Shown here piece after piece: positions 35,697 through 43,835 of a stretch of 64,000 bases of DNA. Position 1 is the stretch's first letter; each line of letters opens with the position of its first letter. The notes under the pieces were generated by a model. It saw only the letters and a program-made list of their open reading frames with translations. It was not told the DNA's origin and did not search any database. The stretch is from UBA7477 sp045602925 (GTDB lineage Bacteria > Bacillota > Clostridia > Oscillospirales > Ruminococcaceae). Location: the NCBI GenBank assembly GCA_045602925.1, contig JAZSCN010000012.1, forward strand, positions 15,340-79,339. The letters are read 5' to 3'. The position numbers and the translations under genes were made by a program.

Positions 35697-37220
35697 ATGT
35701 TTAAGAAACTTAGACAAAATACAATTACAAACAGATGGTTGTTTAATATCTTGGGCGTTGTTGCCATTATCCTGCTTGTTACTGTTATAGTAGCTGCAAT
35801 TGTAGTTAATCACTATTATTACAACTCAGCTGAGCAGTATGTAGCTAATAGAATGAGCATTGTTACAAGTGCGATTGATAGATTTGCTAATAACGCACAA
35901 ACAAACTACAACAGCGAAATTAGAAGTATTGTAGAAAACTATGAGTATAAAACTCAAATTGAACTTATGGCGATTGATACAGATGGCAATATTTCAGTTA
36001 CGTCGTCTGGTTTCTCGTCTGAGGGAAGAGTGGAATTGCCTGACTTTACTTTAGCAAAGGATTCAGAAAAGGGAACTGCCTCTGAAATATATAAACTTCC
36101 TTCTGGTGAAAAGGTTTTGGCTTATACTGCTATGATTGCCCCTCTCGGAAGTGAGTATCAGGCTGTTCGAATGGTTGTTTCGCTCGAAAGTATTGATAGA
36201 CAGGTGTTAATAATCGTATTGGCAATGATTTTGTTCTTTGCTGCTATTGTTGTGCTTATGATTTTTACCGGTCAGTTCTTTGTAAGGTCAATCGTTAACC
36301 CGGTTCGTGAGGTTAATGAGTTTATTAGACGAATTGCAGTCGGCGATTTTTCTGATAGACTTTCAAAGAAAAATGATGACGAGCTCGGTCAGCTTTGTGA
36401 TAGTATTAATTATATGGCGAATGAACTCGCAAACACCGAAGCGATGAAAAATGAGTTCATATCCTCGGTATCTCACGAACTGAGAACTCCACTTACAGCT
36501 ATTAAGGGCTGGAGTGAAACTCTTATGACTATGAGTGACGATAAAGAAACCTTCAACAAGGGTATGAGAGTTATTACAGGCGAAACTGAAAGACTTTCAA
36601 ATATGGTTGAAGAGCTCCTTGACTTCTCAAGACTTCAGGATGGTAGACTAAAGCTTAATAAAGCTAAAATGGACGTTCTTGCAGAGCTCGGTGAAACTAT
36701 TCTAATTTATCAAGAAAGGGCTAAAAAGCTCGGAATCTCGCTCGATTATTATGAGCCGGAAATGTTACCGTTTGTTTATGGCGATAAAAATAGAATTAAA
36801 CAGGTGTTTATCAATATTGTCGATAATGCAATTAAGTATTCTGACGAAGGCGATAAAATTTCAGTTGAAGCATACGTTGAGGGTAGTGACATTGTGATTT
36901 CTGTTTCTGATACAGGTATTGGTATCTCAAAGGAAGACTTACCAAAGGTTAAGGCTAAGTTCTTTAAGGCGAATCAGACAAGACGTGGCTCAGGTATCGG
37001 TCTAGCTGTAGCAGATGAAATTATCCACCTGCACGGTGGAACGTTGACTCTCAAGAGTGAGCTTAATGTCGGAACAACTGTTATGATAACACTCCCACCA
37101 ATGGAAAAAGAATCAAAAACAAAGGATAAATCAGACAAAGTTAATGTAGAGCTTATCACAAATGATGATGACGAAAGGACTATAGTTTATGAGCAACCCG
37201 AACCCAGAGAAGATATGTAA
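35697..37220 (+). CDS. Sensor histidine kinase
   Basis: A 507-residue membrane kinase, partner of the preceding regulator. One membrane helix near residues 17-40, an outer sensor domain of ~125 residues, a second helix at ~172-193, then HAMP (FVRSIVNPVREVNEF), the HisKA box with phospho-acceptor His in SVSHELRTPLTAIKG, and an ATPase domain with N box NIVDNAIKYSD, G1 DTGIGI and G2 GSGIGLAVADEI. The C-terminal ~40 residues are charged. It overlaps the DUF1385 gene by 32 bases. Confidence 0.95.
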   Translation: MFKKLRQNTITNRWLFNILGVVAIILLVTVIVAAIVVNHYYYNSAEQYVANRMSIVTSAIDRFANNAQTNYNSEIRSIVENYEYKTQIELMAIDTDGNISVTSSGFSSEGRVELPDFTLAKDSEKGTASEIYKLPSGEKVLAYTAMIAPLGSEYQAVRMVVSLESIDRQVLIIVLAMILFFAAIVVLMIFTGQFFVRSIVNPVREVNEFIRRIAVGDFSDRLSKKNDDELGQLCDSINYMANELANTEAMKNEFISSVSHELRTPLTAIKGWSETLMTMSDDKETFNKGMRVITGETERLSNMVEELLDFSRLQDGRLKLNKAKMDVLAELGETILIYQERAKKLGISLDYYEPEMLPFVYGDKNRIKQVFINIVDNAIKYSDEGDKISVEAYVEGSDIVISVSDTGIGISKEDLPKVKAKFFKANQTRRGSGIGLAVADEIIHLHGGTLTLKSELNVGTTVMITLPPMEKESKTKDKSDKVNVELITNDDDERTIVYEQPEPREDM

Positions 37221-38154
37221 GTTTAAATCCAAAATAGGTGGTCAAGCTCTTATCGAAGGCATTATGATGCGTGGTATAGACAAGGCTTCTATGGTATGTA
37301 GATTGCCTAGTGGAGAGCTCGATTTAGAAACTTGGGATATAAATAATGGCTCTAAAATGCCTTGGTATAGAAAGGTCCCATTCTTAAGGGGAATTTTTAA
37401 CTTTGCAATTTCACTTATTGAGGGTTATAAATGCCTTTCGAAATCAGCCGATAAATCCGTCCAAGGTCTTGAAGAAGAAAACCCTTCAAAGTTTGAAAAA
37501 TGGCTAGAGGAGAAGCTCGGCGATAAGCTGATGCCGGTTGTATCTGCTGTTGGCATAATACTCGGCTTACTTATGGCTATTGTGTTGTTTACTTTTGCAC
37601 CTGCCGGTGTTACTAAGCTTATTAGTCGCTTCTGGGAACTTGGATTTGTTGCGAAAACTATCATCGAAGGAATTATGAAAATACTAATTTTCATATTATA
37701 TATGTGGCTTACAAGCCTTATGCCTGATATGAAAAGAACGTATATGTATCATGGCGCAGAGCATAAAACAATAGCATGCTATGAGGCTTGCGATGAGCTT
37801 ACAGTAGAAAACGTAAAAAAGCACACTCGTTTTCACCCAAGATGTGGAACAAGCTTTATATTCATTGTCTTGTTTATAAGCATTATAGTGTACTCGTTTG
37901 TAAGAGTACCTTGGGATAATATTCTTGTCAGAGTAGCTTTCAAGCTTGCGTTGTTACCATTTATCGTAGGTATTGCGTATGAGTTTATAAGACTTGCAGG
38001 AAAGTATGAAAACTGGTTTACTAAAATATTTTCAGCACCAGGTCTTGCCCTGCAGAGAATTACCACCAAAGAACCCGATGATGCACAGATTGAATGCGCT
38101 ATTATGGCAATTGAGGCAGTAATTCCTGAGAATAAAGAGGAAGACGTATGGTAA
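37189..38154 (+). CDS. DUF1385 membrane protein (YqhQ-like)
   Basis: A 321-residue membrane protein of the DUF1385 family. GGQALIEGIMMRG near the N-terminus, the MYHGAEHKTIACYE block and RFHPRCGTSFIF are the family hallmarks, the last holding conserved His and Cys that may bind metal. Four to five membrane helices follow the N-terminal soluble part. Function is unknown. Firmicutes often keep it directly before prmC, as here, where the two genes overlap by 7 bases. AAAGGA lies 9 bases before the ATG. Confidence 0.93.
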   Translation: MSNPNPEKICKFKSKIGGQALIEGIMMRGIDKASMVCRLPSGELDLETWDINNGSKMPWYRKVPFLRGIFNFAISLIEGYKCLSKSADKSVQGLEEENPSKFEKWLEEKLGDKLMPVVSAVGIILGLLMAIVLFTFAPAGVTKLISRFWELGFVAKTIIEGIMKILIFILYMWLTSLMPDMKRTYMYHGAEHKTIACYEACDELTVENVKKHTRFHPRCGTSFIFIVLFISIIVYSFVRVPWDNILVRVAFKLALLPFIVGIAYEFIRLAGKYENWFTKIFSAPGLALQRITTKEPDDAQIECAIMAIEAVIPENKEEDVW

Positions 38155-39002
38155 CTGTTCTTGATACTCTTAAGAATGCAAAAAAGCTTCTATCTGCAAA
38201 TGAAATAGAAAATGCAGATTTTGAGGCAGTTTGTATGTTTGAAAAGGCTTATTCAGTTAAGTACAGAAGTATAGTTTTCGAAAAGATTAAGGATACCGAG
38301 CCTTCCGATGTGCAGTCTGAAGCGTTGTGTGAAATGCTCAGAAGACGAATTGAAGGTGAACCACTACAGTATATTTTGGGGGAATGGGAGTTTTTCGGCT
38401 TACCGTTTAAGGTCGGTAGAGGCGTTTTAATTCCTAGACAAGATACCGAAACTCTCGTTGAGCTTGTCCTTGATAAACTTAAAAACCAGGATAGTGTTAA
38501 AGCAGTTGACCTTTGTGCAGGTAGCGGTTGCATAGGGATTACGCTTCAAAGACATCTTAACAGTTGTGATATGACTTGTGTTGAGCTTTCAAATGATGCA
38601 ATTAGCTATTTAAAGAAAAACGTAGAGCTTAACAATGCTGATGTTAAAATTCTCGGTGCAGATGTCTTAGTAGAAGATACTGCTAACAAATTCTGTGAAC
38701 TTGACCTTATAATCTGTAATCCACCATATCTTACGAAGGAGGATATGCAGGTGCTGCAAACAGAAGTAAAATTTGAGCCTGAAAATGCTTTATATGGTGG
38801 CGATGACGGACTTGACTTTTACAGAGGTGTAACAAGGCTGTGGAAGAATTCGCTTAAACCAGGAGGACTTCTCGTTTATGAAATCGGCATGGGTCAGGAA
38901 ACTGACGTGTCACAGATACTTATAGAGCATGGCTTTGAGAATGTAAGGTTTTTGAAAGACTATTGTGGAATATATCGTGTTGTGTACGGTATTAAAAAAT
39001 AA
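38148..39002 (+). CDS. prmC: Release factor glutamine N5-methyltransferase
   Basis: A 284-residue methyltransferase that methylates the Gln of the GGQ motif in release factors 1 and 2, both coded in this window. The SAM motif is VDLCAGSGCIGI and the catalytic NPPY lies in IICNPPYLTKED (residue ~187). The substrate-binding N-terminal helical domain contains RRIEGEPLQYILGEWEF. It overlaps the upstream DUF1385 gene. In many relatives prfA lies next to it; here prfA is 9 kb away. Confidence 0.95.
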   Translation: MVTVLDTLKNAKKLLSANEIENADFEAVCMFEKAYSVKYRSIVFEKIKDTEPSDVQSEALCEMLRRRIEGEPLQYILGEWEFFGLPFKVGRGVLIPRQDTETLVELVLDKLKNQDSVKAVDLCAGSGCIGITLQRHLNSCDMTCVELSNDAISYLKKNVELNNADVKILGADVLVEDTANKFCELDLIICNPPYLTKEDMQVLQTEVKFEPENALYGGDDGLDFYRGVTRLWKNSLKPGGLLVYEIGMGQETDVSQILIEHGFENVRFLKDYCGIYRVVYGIKK

Positions 39003-39011
39003 TTTGCAGTC

Positions 39012-39041
39012 CGAACAATTGTACACAAGTTGTGGTATAAT
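39012..39041 (+). promoter_or_regulatory. recA promoter with a probable LexA (DinR) box
   Basis: TATAAT at 39036-39041 is the -10 element. CGAACAATTGTACA at 39012-39025 resembles the Gram-positive SOS box CGAAC-N4-GTTCG, with the left half perfect and the right half GTACA, covering the -35 position. Confidence 0.5.
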
Positions 39042-39078
39042 AAAATTGTAAAATAATCATTGAAAGGATGTATATATT

Positions 39079-40251
39079 ATGGCAACAAATAAAAAAGAAG
39101 GCAAGAAGCTTGAACTTCCAAAGTCCAATGAAGAAAAGCAGAAAGCTCTGGAAAGTGCAATTGCACAAATCGAAAAGTCCTACGGTAAAGGTGCAGTTAT
39201 GAAGCTTGGTCAGACTAAGGCTCTTGACGTAGCTGCTATTCCGACCGGCTCAATGACTCTTGATATGGCACTCGGTATCGGTGGCGTTCCAAGAGGACGT
39301 GTTGTTGAAATTTACGGTCCTGAAAGTTCAGGTAAAACAACTGTTGCACTTCACATTATCGCTGAAACTCAGAAGCTCGGCGGAAATGTTGCTTTTATTG
39401 ACGTTGAGCACGCACTTGACCCGGTTTATGCTAGTGCGCTCGGTGTTGACACAGAGTCACTTCTGGTTTCTCAGCCAGATAGTGGTGAAGATGCGTTACA
39501 GATTGCCGAAACTCTCGTTCGTTCAGGCGCGATTGATTGTATCGTTGTTGACTCTGTTGCTGCTATGGCTACTAGAGCTGAAATTGACGGCGACATGGGT
39601 GACACACATGTTGGTCAGCTTGCAAGACTTATGTCTCAGGCTATGAGAAAGCTCACAGCTGTTATTTCTAAGTCTAACTGTGTTGCTATCTTTATCAATC
39701 AGGTGAGAGAAAAAATTGGCGTTATGTATGGTAACCCTGAAACTACACCAGGTGGTCGTGCACTTAAGTTTTATAGTTCTGTAAGAATCGAAGTAAGAAG
39801 ACAAGAACAGCTTAAGAATGGTTCTGAAGTATTCGGTAACAGAACAAAGTGTAAGGTAGTGAAGAATAAGGTTGCACCTCCATTTAAGGAGTGCGAATTT
39901 GACATTATTTATGGTAAGGGCATTTCTCGTGATGGCGAACTTCTTGACTTAGCTGTTGAGCTCGGTATCATCAAGAAGGGCGGAGCTTGGTTTAGCTATA
40001 ACGATATGAAGCTCGGACAGGGTAGAGATAATTCTAAGGATTTCCTCCTTGCAAATCCTGAACTTATGAAGGAAATTGAGAACCAGGTTATCGCTCGTTC
40101 CTCAGAAGTTGTAATGGATAGTAAGAAGAGCGCTAAGGATGCAGCTATTGCCGCTGCTGCGAAGAACTCTGCAACAGCTCCTGCTGTAAATAAGGATGTC
40201 CTTATCAATGCCGACGAAGATTTTGAAGAGTTTGCTCCTATAGACCTTTAA
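39079..40251 (+). CDS. recA: Recombinase RecA
   Basis: A 390-residue recombinase that forms filaments on single-stranded DNA for strand exchange and drives LexA cleavage. Walker A is GPESSGKT, Walker B DCIVVDSVAAM, and the DNA loop NQVREKIGVMYGNPETTPGG is split over L2. A short N-terminal extension rich in Lys and Glu precedes the core; the tail is Ala-rich and acidic. recX follows after 5 bases. AAAGGATG precedes the ATG. Confidence 0.98.
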   Translation: MATNKKEGKKLELPKSNEEKQKALESAIAQIEKSYGKGAVMKLGQTKALDVAAIPTGSMTLDMALGIGGVPRGRVVEIYGPESSGKTTVALHIIAETQKLGGNVAFIDVEHALDPVYASALGVDTESLLVSQPDSGEDALQIAETLVRSGAIDCIVVDSVAAMATRAEIDGDMGDTHVGQLARLMSQAMRKLTAVISKSNCVAIFINQVREKIGVMYGNPETTPGGRALKFYSSVRIEVRRQEQLKNGSEVFGNRTKCKVVKNKVAPPFKECEFDIIYGKGISRDGELLDLAVELGIIKKGGAWFSYNDMKLGQGRDNSKDFLLANPELMKEIENQVIARSSEVVMDSKKSAKDAAIAAAAKNSATAPAVNKDVLINADEDFEEFAPIDL

Positions 40252-40256
40252 GCTTT

Positions 40257-40874
40257 ATGAAAAAAATTGAGTCAATCGAAAAGTACAAGGGCAATACATA
40301 TTGCGTGACTTTTTCTGAGGAAGAAAAAGATTATCTCAATATCGATATTATCTGTGAATATCACCTGAAAGCAGGAATGAGCATTCCTGCTTCAGCGTGG
40401 GAAGATATATTGTATTCCAATCAGCTTAGAACTGCAAAGGAAAGAGCTTTATATCTTCTTGATTTTAAGGACTATTCGTACACTGAACTCTTTAAAAAGC
40501 TTGAGAAGAATTATCCAGAACAAATATGCTTTGATGTAATGTCAAGACTTGTTGAGATTGGCGTTATAAACGATAAGCGCTATGCAGTAAATTTTGCAAG
40601 AAAGCTTGTCGAGGTCAAAGGATACGGCTATTATAGATGTGTACAAGAAATGCGACTTAAAGGGCTTGATAAAAGCTTTATCGAAGAAGCTCTATTACCG
40701 TATAAGGAAACTACGATAGAAAGACTTATTGAGCTTATTGAAAACAAGTACGCAAGAAAAATTACCGATAGAAAATCACTAGAAAGAGTAAAAGGTGCAC
40801 TAGTGCGACTAGGCTATTCCTTCTCGGATATAAAAGAAGCACTTGAGCAGTTTGAGCTCGATTTCGAAGATTAA
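40257..40874 (+). CDS. recX: Regulatory protein RecX
   Basis: A 205-residue helical protein that modulates RecA filaments. Typical three-helix repeats are seen in RALYLLDFKDYSYTELFKKL, then YPEQICFDVMSRLVEIGVINDKRYAVNFARKLVE (quoted in pieces here), and a third repeat with KGALVRLGYSFSDIKEAL. The position 5 bases after recA, without its own promoter, confirms the call. Confidence 0.93.
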   Translation: MKKIESIEKYKGNTYCVTFSEEEKDYLNIDIICEYHLKAGMSIPASAWEDILYSNQLRTAKERALYLLDFKDYSYTELFKKLEKNYPEQICFDVMSRLVEIGVINDKRYAVNFARKLVEVKGYGYYRCVQEMRLKGLDKSFIEEALLPYKETTIERLIELIENKYARKITDRKSLERVKGALVRLGYSFSDIKEALEQFELDFED

Positions 40875-40877
40875 CTA

Positions 40878-40906
40878 TTGACCTTTTCTTTAGAATAAAG
40901 TATAAT
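40878..40906 (+). promoter_or_regulatory. Promoter of rimO-pgsA
   Basis: TTGACC and a perfect TATAAT are separated by 17 bases, directly after recX. Confidence 0.75.
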
Positions 40907-40925
40907 AAAATGTAAGATTAATTTC

Positions 40926-40956
40926 GGAGGTGCCGAGGATTCGGCAATTTGTTATG
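40926..40956 (+). promoter_or_regulatory. rimO ribosome site bridged to ATG by a hairpin
   Basis: GGAGG at 40926-40930 is 23 bases from the ATG at 40954, too far by itself. The sequence between contains the hairpin TGCCGAGGATTCGGCA at 40931-40946; if folded, the effective spacing falls to 7 bases. GTG at 40930 overlaps the ribosome site and is not a credible start. Confidence 0.55.
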
Positions 40957-42282
40957 GCTACTAGAGTTGGAATGGTTTCGCTGGGTTGTCCGAAAAACCT
41001 TGTAGATGCTGAGCATATGCTCTATAATTTAAGAGAAGATGGGTATGAGATAGTTCCTGATGCAGCGCTTGCTGATGTTGTAATTGTCAATACTTGTGGC
41101 TTTATCGAAACGGCCAAGCAGGAGGCTATCGAAACTATCCTTGAGTTCTGCACACTAAAAAATGAGGGCAGAATTAAAGCAGTTATAGTAACAGGCTGTC
41201 TTTCTGAAAGATATAGGGAAGAAATATTAAAGGAAATTCCTGAGGTAGATGCAGTTGTAGGAATCGGTTGCAATGAACAGCTTTGCGAAATTATAAGACG
41301 TGTGCTTGTAGACAATGAAAGTGTTAACGCCTTTGATGAAAAGGAAAAGCTTTGTATAGATGGAAGAAGAATAATTTCTACTGAACATTATGCTTATCTT
41401 AAGATTGCTGAAGGCTGTAATAACTGCTGTACCTACTGTGCTATTCCAATGATTAGAGGTAAATATAGAAGCAGAACTATTGAAAGCATAGTTGAAGAAG
41501 CGAAGTGGCTTGCTAAGGTTGGCATAACCGAGCTTATTGTTGTTGCTCAGGATACAACCTACTATGGTACTGATCTGTATGGCGAACCTCAGATTGCAAA
41601 GTTATTAAAAGAACTATGCAAGATAGATGGAATAAAGTGGATTAGAACTCTCTATAGCTACCCCGAAAGAATTACGGATGAGCTCTTACAAACAATCGCC
41701 AGCGAAGAAAAGCTTGTTAAGTATCTTGATATTCCTATACAGCATTGTAATGGTGAAGTATTAAAGCGTATGAACAGAAAGGGCGATAATGCTTCTCTCA
41801 GAGCTTTAATTACAAAAATCAGAGAGATTATTCCTGATATTACTATCAGAACTACTCTTATTACCGGCTTCCCTGGAGAGACTCAGGAGCAGTTTGAAGA
41901 GCTTTCAATGTTTGTTAAGGAAATGAAGTTTGATAAGCTTGGTTGTTTCTCATATTCTGCAGAGGAAGGAACTCCCGCAGAAAAGCTCGACGGTCAGCTT
42001 GACATTAAGACTAAGGAAGCCAGAAACGATGCAATTATGAACGAGCAGATGCTTATAAGCTATGATATAAATGAAAAGAAAATCGGTTCGAATGTCGAGG
42101 TTGTAACCGAAGGCTTTGATAGATTAGCTGAATGCTATTATGGAAGAAGCTCTGCAGATGCTCCGGAAATAGATGGAAAAATTTTCTTTTCCAGTGAAAG
42201 AAAGCTTAGAGTTGGAGAGTATGTAATAGTTAGTATTGATGATGTTATGGATTATGACCTTATCGGTACAGTAATAGAATAA
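40954..42282 (+). CDS. rimO: Ribosomal protein S12 methylthiotransferase
   Basis: A 442-residue radical-SAM enzyme that methylthiolates an Asp of ribosomal protein S12. The N-terminal UPF0004 domain has VGMVSLGCPKNLVDAE and the other two cluster cysteines in VNTCGF and TGCLSE. The radical-SAM motif is CNNCCTYCAIP and the end is a TRAM domain. The start motif and SLGCPKN distinguish it from MiaB and from the MtaB homologue at 58 kb. The start choice is explained by the hairpin-bridged ribosome site. pgsA follows after 18 bases. Confidence 0.95.
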   Translation: MATRVGMVSLGCPKNLVDAEHMLYNLREDGYEIVPDAALADVVIVNTCGFIETAKQEAIETILEFCTLKNEGRIKAVIVTGCLSERYREEILKEIPEVDAVVGIGCNEQLCEIIRRVLVDNESVNAFDEKEKLCIDGRRIISTEHYAYLKIAEGCNNCCTYCAIPMIRGKYRSRTIESIVEEAKWLAKVGITELIVVAQDTTYYGTDLYGEPQIAKLLKELCKIDGIKWIRTLYSYPERITDELLQTIASEEKLVKYLDIPIQHCNGEVLKRMNRKGDNASLRALITKIREIIPDITIRTTLITGFPGETQEQFEELSMFVKEMKFDKLGCFSYSAEEGTPAEKLDGQLDIKTKEARNDAIMNEQMLISYDINEKKIGSNVEVVTEGFDRLAECYYGRSSADAPEIDGKIFFSSERKLRVGEYVIVSIDDVMDYDLIGTVIE

Positions 42283-42300
42283 ACACGAAAGGCGAAACTT

Positions 42301-42864
42301 ATGAATTTACCTAATAAACTTACTGTGCTAAGAGTTATTCTTGTGCCTGTCTTTATGTTCTTTTTGCTTTGTGACGCAATTCCACTAAATATTCTCTGGG
42401 GTGGACTTGTTTTCGGCGTAGCTGCAATTACTGACCTTGTTGACGGTAGGCTTGCAAGAAAATATAATCTGATTACAAATTTCGGAAAATTCTTAGACCC
42501 GATTGCTGACAAGATTCTTGTAATGGCTGCTGTTCTTTGCTTTAGTGCAAAGGGATGGATAGATGTCGTTGCAGTGTTTATAATACTTACAAGAGAATTT
42601 GTTGTTTCAGGTCTTAGATTGGTTGTTGCCGGCGAGGGCGTAGTTGTTCCTGCAGGTATCTGGGGTAAGTTAAAAACCGCTTCAACAATGGCAGCTATTG
42701 GCGTAATTATGGCTATCGAGTTTTTCCTTGTAGACATATTTGCAATCGACTTTAATTTCTTTATTGTTAATGAGATTATTATCTGGATTTGTACGGTTCT
42801 TACAATAATTTCTGGCATCACCTATGTTTATGCATATAAGGATTATATCAATCCGGAAAAATAA
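42301..42864 (+). CDS. pgsA: CDP-diacylglycerol-glycerol-3-phosphate 3-phosphatidyltransferase
   Basis: A 187-residue membrane enzyme that makes phosphatidylglycerophosphate, the precursor of phosphatidylglycerol. It starts NLPNKLTVLRVILVP as in other PgsA. The CDP-alcohol motif is complete, with the Asp residues in TDLVDGRLARKYN and FGKFLDPIADK. Four to five membrane helices are visible. It shares the rimO operon, a common arrangement in Firmicutes. Confidence 0.95.
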   Translation: MNLPNKLTVLRVILVPVFMFFLLCDAIPLNILWGGLVFGVAAITDLVDGRLARKYNLITNFGKFLDPIADKILVMAAVLCFSAKGWIDVVAVFIILTREFVVSGLRLVVAGEGVVVPAGIWGKLKTASTMAAIGVIMAIEFFLVDIFAIDFNFFIVNEIIIWICTVLTIISGITYVYAYKDYINPEK

Positions 42865-42871
42865 ATAGTGC

Positions 42872-42900
42872 TTGCAATTTTCTAAAAAGTATGATATACT
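42872..42900 (+). promoter_or_regulatory. Promoter of the cysteine T-box operon
   Basis: TTGCAA and TATACT are separated by 17 bases, 7 bases before the predicted leader start. Confidence 0.7.
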
Positions 42901-42906
42901 TTCATA

Positions 42907-43170
42907 TAATATATTAAATGCTTGCAGTCAGAGTAGCATTTGTTCTTTTTCTTCAGAGAATGGCGATTTGGTGCGACGCCTGAAAATACAATTGTGAAGT
43001 GCGGCTACAACGAGCGAGAGCTCAAGCAGAAGCGGGGAACTTAAGTATCTGCTTTCGTATGTCGGCGTTAACGGCAAAAGGTTTTAGCCTTTAAGTATAA
43101 AACGGAGTGGAACCGCAGTGAAATACTGCCTCCTTGGCGATTTGTCGCCTTGGAGGCTTTTATTATTTTT
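42907..43170 (+). ncRNA. T-box riboswitch, probably cysteine-specific
   Basis: The leader before cysE-cysS has the T-box core TGGAACCGC at 43108-43116 (in CGGAGTGGAACCGCAG). The distal stem I shows the AGAGAA...TTGGTG pattern at about 42955-42973. A plausible specifier is TGC at 43000-43002, a Cys codon after GAAG and before G. The terminator is the long hairpin GCCTCC...GGAGGC at 43128-43157 with TTTTATT. Uncharged tRNA-Cys would bind the specifier and the T-box bulge, form the antiterminator and allow cysE-cysS expression. Family is certain; the exact specifier position is read by eye. Confidence 0.9.
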
Positions 43171-43185
43171 AGGAGGATTATAAGT

Positions 43186-43818
43186 ATGCTTCGCAAAATC
43201 AGAGAAGATATACAGTCAATAAGAGAACGTGACCCTGCAGCTAGAGGCACGATAGAGATTCTTATGACATATTCCGGACTTCATGCAGTATGGATGTATA
43301 GAATAGCGCATATGTTTTATAAAAAGAAAATGTTTTTTGTTGCAAGAATTATCTCGCAGTTTGCAAGATTTATAACCGGAATAGAAATTCATCCTGGCGC
43401 AAAAATAGGTAAGGGTCTGCTTATAGACCACGGCTCAGGTGTTGTTATCGGTGAAACTGCTGAAATCGGTGATAATTGCCTTATATATCAAGGCGTAACA
43501 CTTGGTGGTACAGGTAAAGAACATGGAAAGCGTCACCCAACATTAGGTAATAATGTTATGGTTGGCTCTGGTGCTAAAATTTTAGGACCATTCACGGTAG
43601 GTGATAATGCTAAGATTGCTGCAAATGCCGTTGTTCTAGCTGAAGTTCCGCCAAATTCAACTGCTGTCGGTGTTCCGGCAAGGATTATCAAGCAGGACGG
43701 AAAGCGTACTCAGGACCTTGACCAGATTCATATTCCTGACCCGGTTGCTATGGAGCTTAATAAGTTTAAGACAAGAATTGATGAGCTCGAAAAAGAAATT
43801 AATAAGCTTAAAAAGTAA
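43186..43818 (+). CDS. cysE: Serine O-acetyltransferase
   Basis: A 210-residue enzyme that makes O-acetylserine, the precursor of cysteine. It has an N-terminal helical part (MLRKIREDIQSIRERDPAARG) and a left-handed beta-helix of hexapeptide repeats with IHPGAKIGKG, IDHGSGVVIGETAEIG and GGTGKEHGKRHPT, including the catalytic His. The C-terminus carries a short coiled coil (ELEKEINKLKK). I start at ATG 43186, 9 bases after AGGAGG, downstream of the T-box terminator. It is controlled by that T-box. Confidence 0.96.
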   Translation: MLRKIREDIQSIRERDPAARGTIEILMTYSGLHAVWMYRIAHMFYKKKMFFVARIISQFARFITGIEIHPGAKIGKGLLIDHGSGVVIGETAEIGDNCLIYQGVTLGGTGKEHGKRHPTLGNNVMVGSGAKILGPFTVGDNAKIAANAVVLAEVPPNSTAVGVPARIIKQDGKRTQDLDQIHIPDPVAMELNKFKTRIDELEKEINKLKK

Positions 43819-43835
43819 AAGAAAGAGGTTTATCT

